This document shows, piece by piece, positions 1-8,102 of a DNA stretch of 40,923 bases. The first letter of the stretch is position 1. Every line of letters starts with the position of its first letter. A program made the position numbers and the translations under genes. The stretch comes from JBBQUP01 sp038212305. Lineage in GTDB: Bacteria; Bacteroidota; Bacteroidia; Bacteroidales; Marinilabiliaceae. Under the pieces are notes generated by a model. That model was not told where the DNA came from. It saw only the letters and a list, made by a program, of their open reading frames with translations, and made no database searches. The DNA lies in the NCBI GenBank assembly GCA_038212305.1, contig JBBQUP010000018.1:1-40923 (forward strand). The letters run 5' to 3'.

Positions 1-2
1 AA

Positions 3-140
3 ACGGTCAAACAAATATGCGGCAAGCTCAAATATGATCCATGCCCCGGAAAAAATCCGTGTGGCACACTGGCGAAAATTTTAAAAACCCCAAATCAGAT
101 TATCAATACGTTACAGATGGATAGCTGCAATGTGGGTTAA
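3..140 (+). CDS. C-terminal end of an unidentified protein (truncated by window edge)
   Basis: An open frame enters from the left edge and runs 45 codons to a TAA at 138-140. It has four cysteines (near residues 5, 14, 19 and 42 of the visible part) and a lysine-rich, mixed composition that looks like real protein. The two other forward frames close within 84 bases. No family is recognised from this short piece. The start lies outside the window, so length and function cannot be judged, and a chance open frame is possible. Confidence 0.4.
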   Translation, partial: TVKQICGKLKYDPCPGKNPCGTLAKILKTPNQIINTLQMDSCNVG

Positions 141-256
141 GGTGATCAAACAAAAAATTGAATCAATTGTTACTTTTTCACCAAAAAATTAAGTGGTTTT
201 AAAGATTTATACAATAAAATAGATACTTAGATGTTTTAATGTGTAAATAATTCGAT

Positions 257-595
257 ATGAAAGCACTTGTGAAGATTACCTATTGTTTGTTATTTGTTGC
301 TCTTATGGCAATAACTACTTCTTGTTCTAAAAGTAGCGATCCCGCACCAGATGTTCCAAGCCCCCAGTTAACGGCTGCACAGAGCTATTACGATGCAAGT
401 TTGAAGTCGATTCTTACAAGTAAATGTACTAGATGCCATTCGGAGTATTCGAATTTTGCAGGTGCACGAACTGATGCCGCAGTAAATTACACAGTTGTAA
501 ATAATGGGGCAATGCCAAAGGAAATGAGTAAGTTAGCAGATGCTGATATTGCAAAATTTTTGCAATTCAAAACATTAGTAGCTGCAATTCCTTGA
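257..595 (+). CDS. Small monoheme cytochrome c-like lipoprotein
   Basis: This 112-residue protein starts with a lipoprotein signal peptide: lysine-containing N-terminus, hydrophobic stretch, and a lipobox ending in Cys23 (ITTSC), followed by a Ser/Asp/Pro-rich linker. A single heme c attachment motif, CTRCH, lies at residues 57-61. Met86 or Met90 in the NGAMPKEM stretch could be the distal heme ligand. The family expectation is an electron carrier or a small heme domain tethered to a membrane on the periplasmic side. It ends 28 bases before a strong hairpin, so it is probably the last gene of its transcript. Its redox partner is not visible here. The heme motif and lipobox are seen directly; the electron-transfer role is inferred. 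Confidence 0.8.
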   Translation: MKALVKITYCLLFVALMAITTSCSKSSDPAPDVPSPQLTAAQSYYDASLKSILTSKCTRCHSEYSNFAGARTDAAVNYTVVNNGAMPKEMSKLADADIAKFLQFKTLVAAIP

Positions 596-622
596 GTTTT
601 ATAGCACCAACATGAATTTATG

Positions 623-665
623 CAATGATCAATACAAATATGGTATTGATCATTGTTATATATTT
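623..665 (+). terminator. Hairpin terminator after the heme lipoprotein
   Basis: A perfect 13-bp inverted repeat (arms 623-635 and 643-655, core AATGATCAATAC / GTATTGATCATT, 7-base loop) is followed by a T-rich stretch at 656-665. The stem is AT-rich and the tail is interrupted by A residues, so it may terminate only partially. It ends 11 bases before the next start codon. Confidence 0.55.
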
Positions 666-675
666 GCAATAAAAA

Positions 676-1314
676 ATGAGATTTAGGATATTCTTGCTCT
701 TAATACTTGCTTCGTCATGTTCTCAAAAAAATGAAGTTATAAGTCTTCCCGATGGTAGAAAGGAAAAAATTGTTTTTGACCTTAGTTCTGATTCCCTTCG
801 AGAAGCGCATTATTTGAGCGGTGTTTTAGCTAAAAGAATTATTGCTTCCGATGGATTAGAAGGGAGACGGGAATTTGTTGTTTCTCAATGGCTTCCCGAT
901 GGTAAACTTTTTTCTTTTCAATCTTTTATTAACGATTCAATTTTTTATTCTCAGGTATTTACCGATTCATCTGTTGTATTTAATGGATGTCCAATTTTTT
1001 ATGTAGCTGATAAAAGCATAGCACTCGATTCTTTAAAAGTTAATGAACCTGGTTTTCAACGGTTAAAATTAGCTACTCCACCTAATGCAGTGGTTCGACT
1101 TATTCAAGGTGAATATATTGAAAATGAAGAGGATCGAGATTATGCAAAATACCCTTTAAAACTTTTAAATATATCAAATTCATTATCGGGTTTTATCGTT
1201 CATTATAACCAAAAGGGAACCTATTCAAAAATTGTATATTGGTCGGTTGAAGATACATTAAGAGATAAAATCCATAAAGGGTTTTTTATTCGCTCTTATA
1301 GGGTTACAGAATAG
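676..1314 (+). CDS. Uncharacterised lipoprotein
   Basis: The 212-residue product has a short lipoprotein signal peptide with Cys15 in a SSCS context (hydrophobic stretch FLLLILAS). The rest is soluble and rich in Ser, Asp and Tyr, with beta-strand-like alternation and no transmembrane segment, so an outer- or inner-membrane-anchored periplasmic protein is likely. I do not recognise a family. One motif, LPDGRKEK near residues 25-32, resembles the opening of the MORN-like toxin-immunity or surface lipoproteins common in this phylum, but the repeats typical of MORN proteins are not clear. The start is the only ATG ahead of the signal peptide. No neighbour suggests a function. Confidence 0.7.
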   Translation: MRFRIFLLLILASSCSQKNEVISLPDGRKEKIVFDLSSDSLREAHYLSGVLAKRIIASDGLEGRREFVVSQWLPDGKLFSFQSFINDSIFYSQVFTDSSVVFNGCPIFYVADKSIALDSLKVNEPGFQRLKLATPPNAVVRLIQGEYIENEEDRDYAKYPLKLLNISNSLSGFIVHYNQKGTYSKIVYWSVEDTLRDKIHKGFFIRSYRVTE

Positions 1315-1429
1315 AATTTTTCTATTTAATTAATCGCAGTGTGTTGATTTTTTTAACACCAATTGCTTAAATTTATTGCAATACAGTTAAAAAGTATCAT
1401 TTTGCAAATAACCTTGACCATAAAACTAA

Positions 1430-2425
1430 ATGGAGTCATTTATCCCAATCATAAACGAAACCTCAGGAACGTTAAAGTACATTCAATTAGTTGATTCTAT
1501 TGAATATGCAATCCGCAGTAATCAATTAGAGAAAGGAGATGCTTTACCGTCCGTTAACTCTCTTCGAAAAGAGTGTAATCTATCCCGAGATACCGTTTTT
1601 AAAGCCTATTCTGAGTTGAAAAACAGAGGCTTGGTTGAATCGATACCTAGTAAAGGGTACTATGTGGCTCGTGAATTCAGTAAAGTGTTTTTGTTTTTAG
1701 ATACTTTTAAAGCATACAAAGAGGTGCTTTATGGTGCTTTTCGAAAAACATTACCTAAAAGTTATTCAGTCGATTTGCACTTTCATCATTATAATATCCG
1801 TGTCTTCGAAGATATAATTGTTCATAGCATTGGAAAATACAGTCATTACATAATAATGAATTTCGACAACCCTAATGTTAATCGCATTATTTCGCAAATT
1901 GATCCTGAAAAACTCTTGATTATTGATTGGAATATTCATGCATCGTCAAAACTCGCTTTTGTTGGACAAGATTTTGGAGTGCCTGTTTATGATAATTTAT
2001 TATCAGTTATATCTGATATACGAAAATACACGCGTTTCGTTTTTCTATATCCCGATTTCACTTATCACTCTCAAGAATCGGTTGAGTATTATTTAAAATT
2101 TTGCAACGATAATGGCATTGTTGGCGAGGTATTATATGATGCAGATGAACTTAACCCTCGAATTGGAGATTTGTATTTTTTGGTAAGCGATCGAACTCTT
2201 GCTCAACTGCTTGATTTAGCTCATCAGCGAAACTTAATACTAGGAAAAGATTTGGGAATTATTTCGTATAACGAAACTCCCATGAAAAAATATGTGAAAG
2301 AGGGGATAACCGTTATATCCACTGATTTTCAGCAATTAGGAGAAAAAGCAGCCAATTTTGTGGTTAATAATAATCATGTGAATGAATATATCCCCACTAA
2401 AATAATTAAACGTGCATCGCTTTAA
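1430..2425 (+). CDS. GntR-family transcriptional regulator with periplasmic-binding-protein-like domain
   Basis: Residues about 15-80 form a GntR winged helix-turn-helix (ALPSVNSLRKECNLSRDTVF, then GLVESIPSKGYYV as the wing). Residues about 90-331 look like a LacI-type ligand-binding fold, ending with a Gly- and Tyr-containing segment (GIISYNETPMK, then VISTDFQQLGEKAA) typical of such sensors. In Bacteroidota this fusion usually controls sugar-use genes. The only adjacent candidate is the converging HAD phosphatase, whose stop codon overlaps this one by 3-4 bases. Because the two genes converge, direct co-regulation is not shown. DNA binding and the sugar-sensor role come from the family; the ligand is unknown. 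Confidence 0.85.
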   Translation: MESFIPIINETSGTLKYIQLVDSIEYAIRSNQLEKGDALPSVNSLRKECNLSRDTVFKAYSELKNRGLVESIPSKGYYVAREFSKVFLFLDTFKAYKEVLYGAFRKTLPKSYSVDLHFHHYNIRVFEDIIVHSIGKYSHYIIMNFDNPNVNRIISQIDPEKLLIIDWNIHASSKLAFVGQDFGVPVYDNLLSVISDIRKYTRFVFLYPDFTYHSQESVEYYLKFCNDNGIVGEVLYDADELNPRIGDLYFLVSDRTLAQLLDLAHQRNLILGKDLGIISYNETPMKKYVKEGITVISTDFQQLGEKAANFVVNNNHVNEYIPTKIIKRASL

Positions 2426-3036
2426 TCCCAAATTGGCTTTTCGTAAAAAGGTTTAACATCAATTACGTCCATTCCAGCTGCTTTTGCAGCTTGAATTCCA
2501 TATTCACCATCTTCAAAAACCAAACAATCCGATGGAGCTGTTTTTAATAATTCAGCACACCTTAAAAAAGTCTCAGGATGTGGTTTAGCATTCTCAACAT
2601 CATCACCTGCAATTACTGCATCAACAATACTAATAAGTCCGGTGTTGGTTAGAATTTGAATGGCGTGGTTGCGACCAGTTCCTGTGCCAACACCAATGGG
2701 TATTTTGCCATAAAAATACTTGGCCCAACTTGCAATCGGCTCTACGAGTCCAATTTTATGAAAATCTTGTTGAAAAAACGACTCCTTTTCATCAACAAAT
2801 TGCTGAGGTGAAACAGTTAATTTAAAATCTCTAATTATCTGACGTCCACATTCAATCGTTGGTTTCCCTGTGAAATTGTACATGTAGTTCATGTCAAACG
2901 AAATTCCATATTTTGCACAGGCATTTTGCCATGCCTTATAATGCAATTTAATCGAGTCCACTAATGTTCCATCTAAATCAAAAATTAAAGCTTTGTATTT
3001 ATTTTCGGGATAAAATGGCAATTTTAAGTTGCTCAT
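2422..3036 (-). CDS. HAD-superfamily phosphatase / beta-phosphoglucomutase-like
   Basis: The ATG at 3036 gives 204 residues; a longer frame exists but begins with TTG and adds an unconserved 19-residue stretch. HAD motif I is FDLDGTLVDS with Asp20 and Asp22, motif II is around VGTGTGR, and motifs III/IV are KPHPE and VFEDGEYGIQAA. The helical cap between motif I and II, starting LHYKAW, places it in the beta-phosphoglucomutase / sugar-phosphate phosphatase (YqaB-like) subgroup. The expected activity is hydrolysis or isomerisation of a small sugar phosphate in the cytoplasm. Its stop overlaps that of the GntR gene in tail-to-tail arrangement. The exact substrate cannot be read from sequence. 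Confidence 0.85.
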   Translation of the reverse strand: MSNLKLPFYPENKYKALIFDLDGTLVDSIKLHYKAWQNACAKYGISFDMNYMYNFTGKPTIECGRQIIRDFKLTVSPQQFVDEKESFFQQDFHKIGLVEPIASWAKYFYGKIPIGVGTGTGRNHAIQILTNTGLISIVDAVIAGDDVENAKPHPETFLRCAELLKTAPSDCLVFEDGEYGIQAAKAAGMDVIDVKPFYEKPIWD

Positions 3037-3226
3037 AAATGGTGTGTTGTTTTGGGGATGATAATTTTGATGAGATTCTTGAAACAATATCAATCGTATT
3101 TTTAAGTGTGCAAATTTAATATTTCTTAGGTCATAAAAAATAATAAAAGAACAAATCGAGATAGTATTTAAATTGCATATACCTACTGAATGTTTAATTT
3201 TGAAATCTTATTTAATAATTAGATCA

Positions 3227-4456
3227 ATGGATTTATTTTATGTGATTATTGGAATTGTATGTTTTGATTTTTTGCTTGATCGATTGCTTGCGGGCCTTAA
3301 CGCTAAAGCATGGTGTAAATCACTACCATCTGAGATTTCTGATATTTATTCTTCGGAGAAATTCGAAAATCATAAGCAATATCGTCAAACGAATTATCGT
3401 TTCGATTTGTGGCATGATTCATTTGGATTCATCCTCATTCTATTTATTTTGATTTACAGAGGATTTGCCATTGCTGATAGTATAGTAATTTCATTTTCTG
3501 AAAAACCAATTGTTCAAGGGTTATTGTTTTTTGGCTTAATTGGATTTTTATCCTTGGTAATTCAAATTCCTTTTAACTGGTATCATACTTTTGTTGTTGA
3601 AGAAAAGTATGGTTTTAATAAAACGTCGCAAAAAACATTTTTTGTCGATATATTAAAATCTGTTTTACTCGGAGTATTAATTGGAGCTCCGATATTATCG
3701 GCAGTTATTTGGTTTTATTTGTTGTTGGGCTCAAGCTTTTGGTGGGTTGCGTGGTTGTTAATGGGAGGGTTTACGTTGCTAATGACTATGTTTTATACTT
3801 CGTTTATATTACCATTGTTTAATAAGCAATCACCTCTTGAAAGTGGCGATCTTCGAGATGCCATTGAAGATTTTTCTATCAAGGCCAATTTTAAGTTAGA
3901 TAATATTTTTGTTATGGATGGTTCCAAACGTTCATCGAAAGCCAATGCATTTTTTAGCGGATTGGGTAGCCGAAAACGTATAGTGCTGTATGATACGCTA
4001 ATAAATGACTTAAGTACTGACGAAATTGTTGCTGTTTTAGCTCATGAAATTGGCCATTACAAATTAAAACATACACTTTGGGGTACTGTTTTCGGCATAA
4101 TTCAAACTGGAGTGCTTCTTTTTATATTTTCACAAGTGGTTGATAATCATTATTTACATGAAGCATTGGGTGTTGCCAAACCATCATTTCATATTGGAAT
4201 GGTAGCATTTGGACTACTTTTTAGTCCTGTGTCAATGATTATTGGTTTGGTAGGTAATTGGCATTCTCGAAAAAATGAATATGCTGCTGATCGCTTTGCT
4301 GCAAATTTTCGATTATCAGATCCACTTATTTCTGCTTTGAAAAAGCTATCGTCCAATTCATTAAGTAATCCAACTCCTCATTGGTTGTATGTGATATTTA
4401 ATTATTCACATCCACCATTATTACAGCGCATGGCTGCTCTAAAAAGTGAAAAATAA
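3227..4456 (+). CDS. M48-family membrane metallopeptidase (STE24/CAAX-protease-like)
   Basis: An integral-membrane zinc protease of 409 residues from the ATG at 3227; the frame extends upstream only from a TTG and lacks a sensible signal. The zinc motif HEIGH is at residues 273-277 and the third ligand is probably Glu351 in the RKNEYAADR segment. Several hydrophobic helices precede and surround the catalytic motif, as in STE24. The HEIGH segment is followed by a long hydrophobic helix, then the second ligand region, which is the family order. Bacterial members are thought to act in membrane-protein quality control. The gene is followed after 4 bases by the pentapeptide-repeat gene and then cinA, suggesting one transcript. 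Confidence 0.9.
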   Translation: MDLFYVIIGIVCFDFLLDRLLAGLNAKAWCKSLPSEISDIYSSEKFENHKQYRQTNYRFDLWHDSFGFILILFILIYRGFAIADSIVISFSEKPIVQGLLFFGLIGFLSLVIQIPFNWYHTFVVEEKYGFNKTSQKTFFVDILKSVLLGVLIGAPILSAVIWFYLLLGSSFWWVAWLLMGGFTLLMTMFYTSFILPLFNKQSPLESGDLRDAIEDFSIKANFKLDNIFVMDGSKRSSKANAFFSGLGSRKRIVLYDTLINDLSTDEIVAVLAHEIGHYKLKHTLWGTVFGIIQTGVLLFIFSQVVDNHYLHEALGVAKPSFHIGMVAFGLLFSPVSMIIGLVGNWHSRKNEYAADRFAANFRLSDPLISALKKLSSNSLSNPTPHWLYVIFNYSHPPLLQRMAALKSEK

Positions 4457-4460
4457 GGTT

Positions 4461-5033
4461 ATGAGTAAGCGTTTCATTGTAGATAAAACATTTCAACGTA
4501 TTGATTACAATGCTTCTGAGCTGATTAAAGGTGAGTATGATAATTGTTTGTTTGAGGATTGTGTTTTTGCAAATACCAATATTTCAGATAGTGCATTTAG
4601 TGATTGTGAATTTAAAAACTGCGATTTAAGCTTAGTCAAGCTAATAAATACGTCGTTTAAAGATGTGAGATTTACAAATTGCAAATTGCTCGGATTACAT
4701 TTTAATGAGTGTAATAAATTTGGGTTTGAAATTGATTTTTCATCGTGTTTGCTAAATTTATCATCCTTTTATAAGATGAATTTAAAAAACTTGAAGTTTA
4801 TAAATTGCACTTTGCACGAGGTTGATTTTACCGAAGCAAACCTTTCTGACTTGGTGCTCGAAAACTGCGATTTGTCAGGCGCTTTGTTCGACAATACGAT
4901 TCTCGAAAAGACCGATTTTCGTTCGTCATTTAGTTATGCAATCGATCCAGAGAAGAATAGAATTAAAAAGGCCAAGTTTTCGATGAGTGGTGTTATTGGG
5001 TTATTAAGTAAGTATGATATTGTAATTGAATAG
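4461..5033 (+). CDS. Pentapeptide-repeat protein (Qnr/McbG-like size)
   Basis: A 190-residue protein built almost entirely of A(D/N)LXX-type pentapeptides, for example CLFEDCVFANTNISDSAFSD and CDLSGALFDNTILEKTDFRS, which predicts a right-handed quadrilateral beta-helix. The ATG at 4461 is preferred over a GTG 15 bases upstream that would overlap the protease gene. Length and the non-repeat C-terminal segment (FSYAIDPEKNRIKKAKFS, then GLLSKYDIVIE) resemble chromosomal Qnr/McbG-type proteins, some of which bind DNA gyrase. That similarity is from memory and gyrase binding is not shown. It sits 4 bases after the protease gene and 39 bases before cinA. Confidence 0.85.
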   Translation: MSKRFIVDKTFQRIDYNASELIKGEYDNCLFEDCVFANTNISDSAFSDCEFKNCDLSLVKLINTSFKDVRFTNCKLLGLHFNECNKFGFEIDFSSCLLNLSSFYKMNLKNLKFINCTLHEVDFTEANLSDLVLENCDLSGALFDNTILEKTDFRSSFSYAIDPEKNRIKKAKFSMSGVIGLLSKYDIVIE

Positions 5034-5072
5034 ATTAATTGTTGTAGAACATTTATTAGAGAAATAAAAAAC

Positions 5073-6329
5073 ATGAACATTGAAATAATCTCCATTGGTG
5101 ATGAATTATTAATAGGTCAAGTGGTTAACACCAATGCGGCCTGGATGGGAGTGCAATTAAACAATGCCGGATTTAATGTTACACGCGTTTTAGCCATTGG
5201 CGATGATGGTGAAACCATTAAAGATTCGATTACCGATTCGCTCAAACGGGTTTCGGTTGTATTGCTAACAGGAGGATTGGGGCCAACGCGCGATGACATT
5301 ACCAAAGGAATCTTGTGTGAATTATTTAACACTCACTTAGTGTTTAGTCAAGCCGTTTATGATAATGTTTGCAACTTTTTAAAAGGAAGAGTATCCTCTA
5401 TAAATAGCTTAAATCATTCACAAGCTATGGTTCCTGAGAATTGCACTATTATTCCTAATTTAGTTGGAACAGCCCCTATCATGTGGTTTGAGCACAACAA
5501 TAAAATTGTTGTCGCCATGCCTGGTGTGCCATCAGAAATGAAAATGGCAATGGAGCAATCAATAATTCCATTGTTAAAACAACAATTTTCAACTGGCTAC
5601 ATTATCCATCGAACCATTCATGTTTATGGAATTCCAGAGTCTGTTTTAGCTGAGGAAATTTCAAGGTGGGAAGATTCAGTTCCAAGTCATATTAAAGTTG
5701 CTTATTTGCCTCAACCAGGGAAAGTGCGTTTAAGGCTAACTGCCAAAGGAGCTATTGAAGAAGTTTTAAAGCAAGAGATTGATGCATTAGTTAATAACCT
5801 GAATGATATAATTGGAGATAATATTTTTGGATTTGATGATAATTTACCTGAAAAAAATATTGGTGAACTTTTAAAAACTAAGAATCAAACTTTAGTAGTG
5901 GCCGAAAGTTGCAGTGGTGGCGCAATAGCTGCTAAAATAACATCAATACCCGGATGCTCAAGCTATTTTAAAGGTGGGTTGGTTGCTTATTCTAATGAGT
6001 TAAAACAGACTATTTTAAATGTTTCATCGCAAACGTTATTGACTTACGGTGCAGTTAGTCAGCAAGTTGTTGAGGAAATGGCATTGGGTGCAAAAGCAGT
6101 TCTTAAATCAGACTGGAGTATTTCGGTTTCGGGTATTGCTGGACCCGGTGGTGCAATGCCTAACAAGCCAGTTGGAACTATTTGGATAGCAGTCGCTAAA
6201 CCAAATAATAAAGTAATCTCTCAAATGTTCTCTTTTGGTTTATTCCGAGAACGAAATATTTTGCAAACTGTAGATGCCGCTTTAATAATGTTTTATAAGG
6301 AGCTTATGGCTCAAAAATTAGAAGAATGA
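5073..6329 (+). CDS. cinA: CinA-family protein, nicotinamide-nucleotide amidohydrolase
   Basis: The 418-residue product has both expected domains. Residues 1-170 are the MoaB/MogA-like (COG1058) part with IGDELLIGQVVNTNA at the start and LTGGLGPTRDD near residue 70. Residues about 255-415 are the PncC-type amidase part with VVAESCSGGAIA, FKGGLVAYSN and SVSGIAGPGG. CinA proteins deamidate NMN to NaMN for pyridine-nucleotide salvage, and the N-terminal domain has been linked to ADP-ribose pyrophosphatase activity; the competence link is historical. Length matches full-length homologues. It is the last gene of the run starting with the M48 protease and ends in TGA, showing that TGA is a stop in this genome. 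Confidence 0.95.
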   Translation: MNIEIISIGDELLIGQVVNTNAAWMGVQLNNAGFNVTRVLAIGDDGETIKDSITDSLKRVSVVLLTGGLGPTRDDITKGILCELFNTHLVFSQAVYDNVCNFLKGRVSSINSLNHSQAMVPENCTIIPNLVGTAPIMWFEHNNKIVVAMPGVPSEMKMAMEQSIIPLLKQQFSTGYIIHRTIHVYGIPESVLAEEISRWEDSVPSHIKVAYLPQPGKVRLRLTAKGAIEEVLKQEIDALVNNLNDIIGDNIFGFDDNLPEKNIGELLKTKNQTLVVAESCSGGAIAAKITSIPGCSSYFKGGLVAYSNELKQTILNVSSQTLLTYGAVSQQVVEEMALGAKAVLKSDWSISVSGIAGPGGAMPNKPVGTIWIAVAKPNNKVISQMFSFGLFRERNILQTVDAALIMFYKELMAQKLEE

Positions 6330-6429
6330 TCTTGAATAATAAATAAAATTTGATTAAAATTATTCGGTATCTGTTGATAAAAAAAATATTCAAATTGATA
6401 TTAATCATTAAATATCCACATGATTTACT

Positions 6430-6437
6430 TAATTTTG
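6430..6437 (+). promoter_or_regulatory. Candidate -7 box (TAATTTTG) of the pyrBI leader
   Basis: The octamer matches the Bacteroidota TAnnTTTG consensus, but no TTG is found at the usual distance upstream, so only half of the promoter is supported. It would start RNA near 6443, giving a leader of about 205 bases before the pyrB ATG. A small palindrome, TTTGT-AAT-ACAAA (6434-6446), overlaps it and could be an operator. Confidence 0.35.
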
Positions 6438-6511
6438 TAATACAAATATTGTAGGTTATTTATTGAAGCTGTTTATGCTTTTTTTAAATTATATGTCCAA
6501 ATCAATTATCC

Positions 6512-6577
6512 ATGAGTCACGAAATTCGATTATTTACGGTTACTGTTTTTGGTCAAAATAAAATATTTAAGGTCTGA
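6512..6577 (+). other. Possible leader ORF upstream of pyrB (21 codons)
   Basis: An ATG at 6512 opens 21 sense codons that stop with TGA at 6575-6577, exactly at the end of the left arm of the terminator hairpin. A ribosome at this stop would cover the left arm. A second overlapping candidate starts at 6493 and stops at 6559-6561, eight bases before the hairpin. The stretch just upstream is U-rich in the transcript (6519-6550), as expected of a UTP-sensing pause region. Either ORF could be chance. Confidence 0.3.
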
Positions 6578-6599
6578 TTTATTTCAGACCTTTTTTTTT
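6569..6599 (+). terminator. Intrinsic terminator / candidate attenuator ahead of pyrB
   Basis: A 9-bp perfect stem (AAGGTCTGA / TCAGACCTT, arms 6569-6577 and 6584-6592) overlaps a run of nine T residues at 6591-6599. This is a textbook intrinsic terminator. It lies 240 bases after cinA and only 49 bases before the pyrB start codon, so it either ends the cinA transcript late or acts as an attenuator in the pyrBI leader. No other gene lies between cinA (6329) and pyrB. Confidence 0.85.
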
Positions 6600-6648
6600 G
6601 TTTTTGAGTTTCACGATACAAATTGCCAATCTATTAAAAAACGTACAA

Positions 6649-7557
6649 ATGAAAAACAAAAGTTTAGTATCCATTACTGATTTTACAAAAGAAGAGATTT
6701 TGGAGATTATTGAGTTAGCCGCTGATTTTGAAGCTAATCCAAATCAAAGACTTTTAGATGGCAAAGTGGTTGCTAGTTTATTTTTTGAACCATCCACGCG
6801 AACGCGTTTGAGTTTCGAAACGGCCATAAATAGATTGGGTGGTCGAGTTATTGGATTTACCGATGCATCTTCCTCATCAACAACTAAAGGCGAAACGCTA
6901 AAGGATACTACTAAAATGGTTAGTAATTATGCCGATTTAATAGTTATGCGACACCCTTTAGAAGGAAGTGCCCGCTATGCCTCAGAGCAATCGCGAGTTC
7001 CCATAATAAATGCTGGAGATGGCGCTAACCAACACCCAACTCAAACCTTATTGGATTTATATTCCATAAAAAAAACTCAGGGCACTTTAGATAATTTGAA
7101 CATATTCATGGTGGGTGATTTAAAATATGGACGCACTGTGCATTCCTTATTAATGGCCATGTCGCATTTTAATCCGGTTTTTTATTTTATTTCGCCCGAT
7201 GAATTAAAAATGCCACAAGAGTACAAATGGTTTTTACGCGAAAAAGGAATAGAGTATTTTGAGCATAGAGAATTCTCGGAGATAATTGAACAGGCTGATA
7301 TTCTTTACATGACTCGTGTGCAAAAAGAACGTTTTGCTGATCCAATTGAGTACGAGAAAGTTAAAAACGCATATGTGCTTCGAAATCATATGCTTAGCAA
7401 TACTCGCGACAACTTAAAAATTTTGCATCCTCTACCACGAGTGAACGAAATTCATACCGATGTGGATACCAATCCCAAAGCTTATTATTTTGAGCAAGCC
7501 GAAAATGGCGTTTATGCTCGAATGGCCATTATGGCATCAATACTTGGAGTTAAATAA
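6649..7557 (+). CDS. pyrB: Aspartate carbamoyltransferase, catalytic subunit
   Basis: Catalyses carbamoyl phosphate plus aspartate to carbamoyl-aspartate, the first committed step of pyrimidine synthesis. The ATG at 6649 gives 302 residues, close to the usual size; the frame runs upstream only to a TTG inside the terminator tail. The carbamoyl-phosphate loop FFEPSTRTRLSFE has Ser49-Thr-Arg-Thr-Arg. Other family motifs follow in order: HPLEGSARYASE, NAGDGANQHPTQTLLDL, and HPLPRVNEI near the C-terminus. pyrI follows after 16 bases, so the enzyme is the catalytic/regulatory holoenzyme type. The terminator in its leader suggests control by premature termination. Confidence 0.97.
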   Translation: MKNKSLVSITDFTKEEILEIIELAADFEANPNQRLLDGKVVASLFFEPSTRTRLSFETAINRLGGRVIGFTDASSSSTTKGETLKDTTKMVSNYADLIVMRHPLEGSARYASEQSRVPIINAGDGANQHPTQTLLDLYSIKKTQGTLDNLNIFMVGDLKYGRTVHSLLMAMSHFNPVFYFISPDELKMPQEYKWFLREKGIEYFEHREFSEIIEQADILYMTRVQKERFADPIEYEKVKNAYVLRNHMLSNTRDNLKILHPLPRVNEIHTDVDTNPKAYYFEQAENGVYARMAIMASILGVK

Positions 7558-7573
7558 TTAAAAACTTAATGAT

Positions 7574-8032
7574 ATGTCTAAAAATAAAGAGCTTAAAGTT
7601 AATGCTATCAAAAACGGCACAGTCATTGATCATATACCTGCCGACCATTTATTTATGGTTATTTCAATATTAAATCTCGATGTGATTCCCAATCAAATAA
7701 CTTTTGGAGCTAATTTAGAGAGTCATCGAATGGGACAAAAAGCCATTATTAAAGTGACTGATAAATTTTTCGAGGATGATGAAATAAACAAAATTTCATT
7801 GGTAGCGCCTCAAGCCAAGCTCAATATTATTCGCGATTATGAGGTGGTTGAAAAACGAGTGGTTGTTATTCCTGATAAAATTATTGGTATCGTAAAATGT
7901 TTTAATCCCAAATGTATTACCAATCATGAACCTATAATTACAAAATTCGCTTTGCACGATAAAGATAATGTAGCTCTTAAATGTCAATATTGCGAGAAAA
8001 TAACTACTCAGGAGCACATTACCATAATTTAA
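7574..8032 (+). CDS. pyrI: Aspartate carbamoyltransferase, regulatory subunit
   Basis: A 152-residue protein of the expected PyrI length. The N-terminal allosteric domain begins with KVNAIKNGTVIDHIPADH, and the C-terminal zinc domain has the four cysteines in CFNPKC (Cys109, Cys114) and CQYC (Cys137, Cys140). Family knowledge: this subunit binds ATP or CTP and transmits feedback control to the catalytic trimers through the zinc domain. It follows pyrB by 16 bases and is surely co-transcribed with it. Intact nucleotide-site lysines and all zinc ligands suggest a functional, feedback-regulated holoenzyme. Confidence 0.97.
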   Translation: MSKNKELKVNAIKNGTVIDHIPADHLFMVISILNLDVIPNQITFGANLESHRMGQKAIIKVTDKFFEDDEINKISLVAPQAKLNIIRDYEVVEKRVVVIPDKIIGIVKCFNPKCITNHEPIITKFALHDKDNVALKCQYCEKITTQEHITII

Positions 8033-8102
8033 CAATAATTGCTAATTTGATTTTGTGTATATTAATAACCTATCAAGTTGTTAATTAAATAACTTTAAAT
8101 TC

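Noticed and set aside
487..501. TTACA-CAGT-TGTAA resembles the XRE operator.
   Set aside because: The spacer is 4 instead of 2 bases and it lies inside the coding sequence of the heme lipoprotein.
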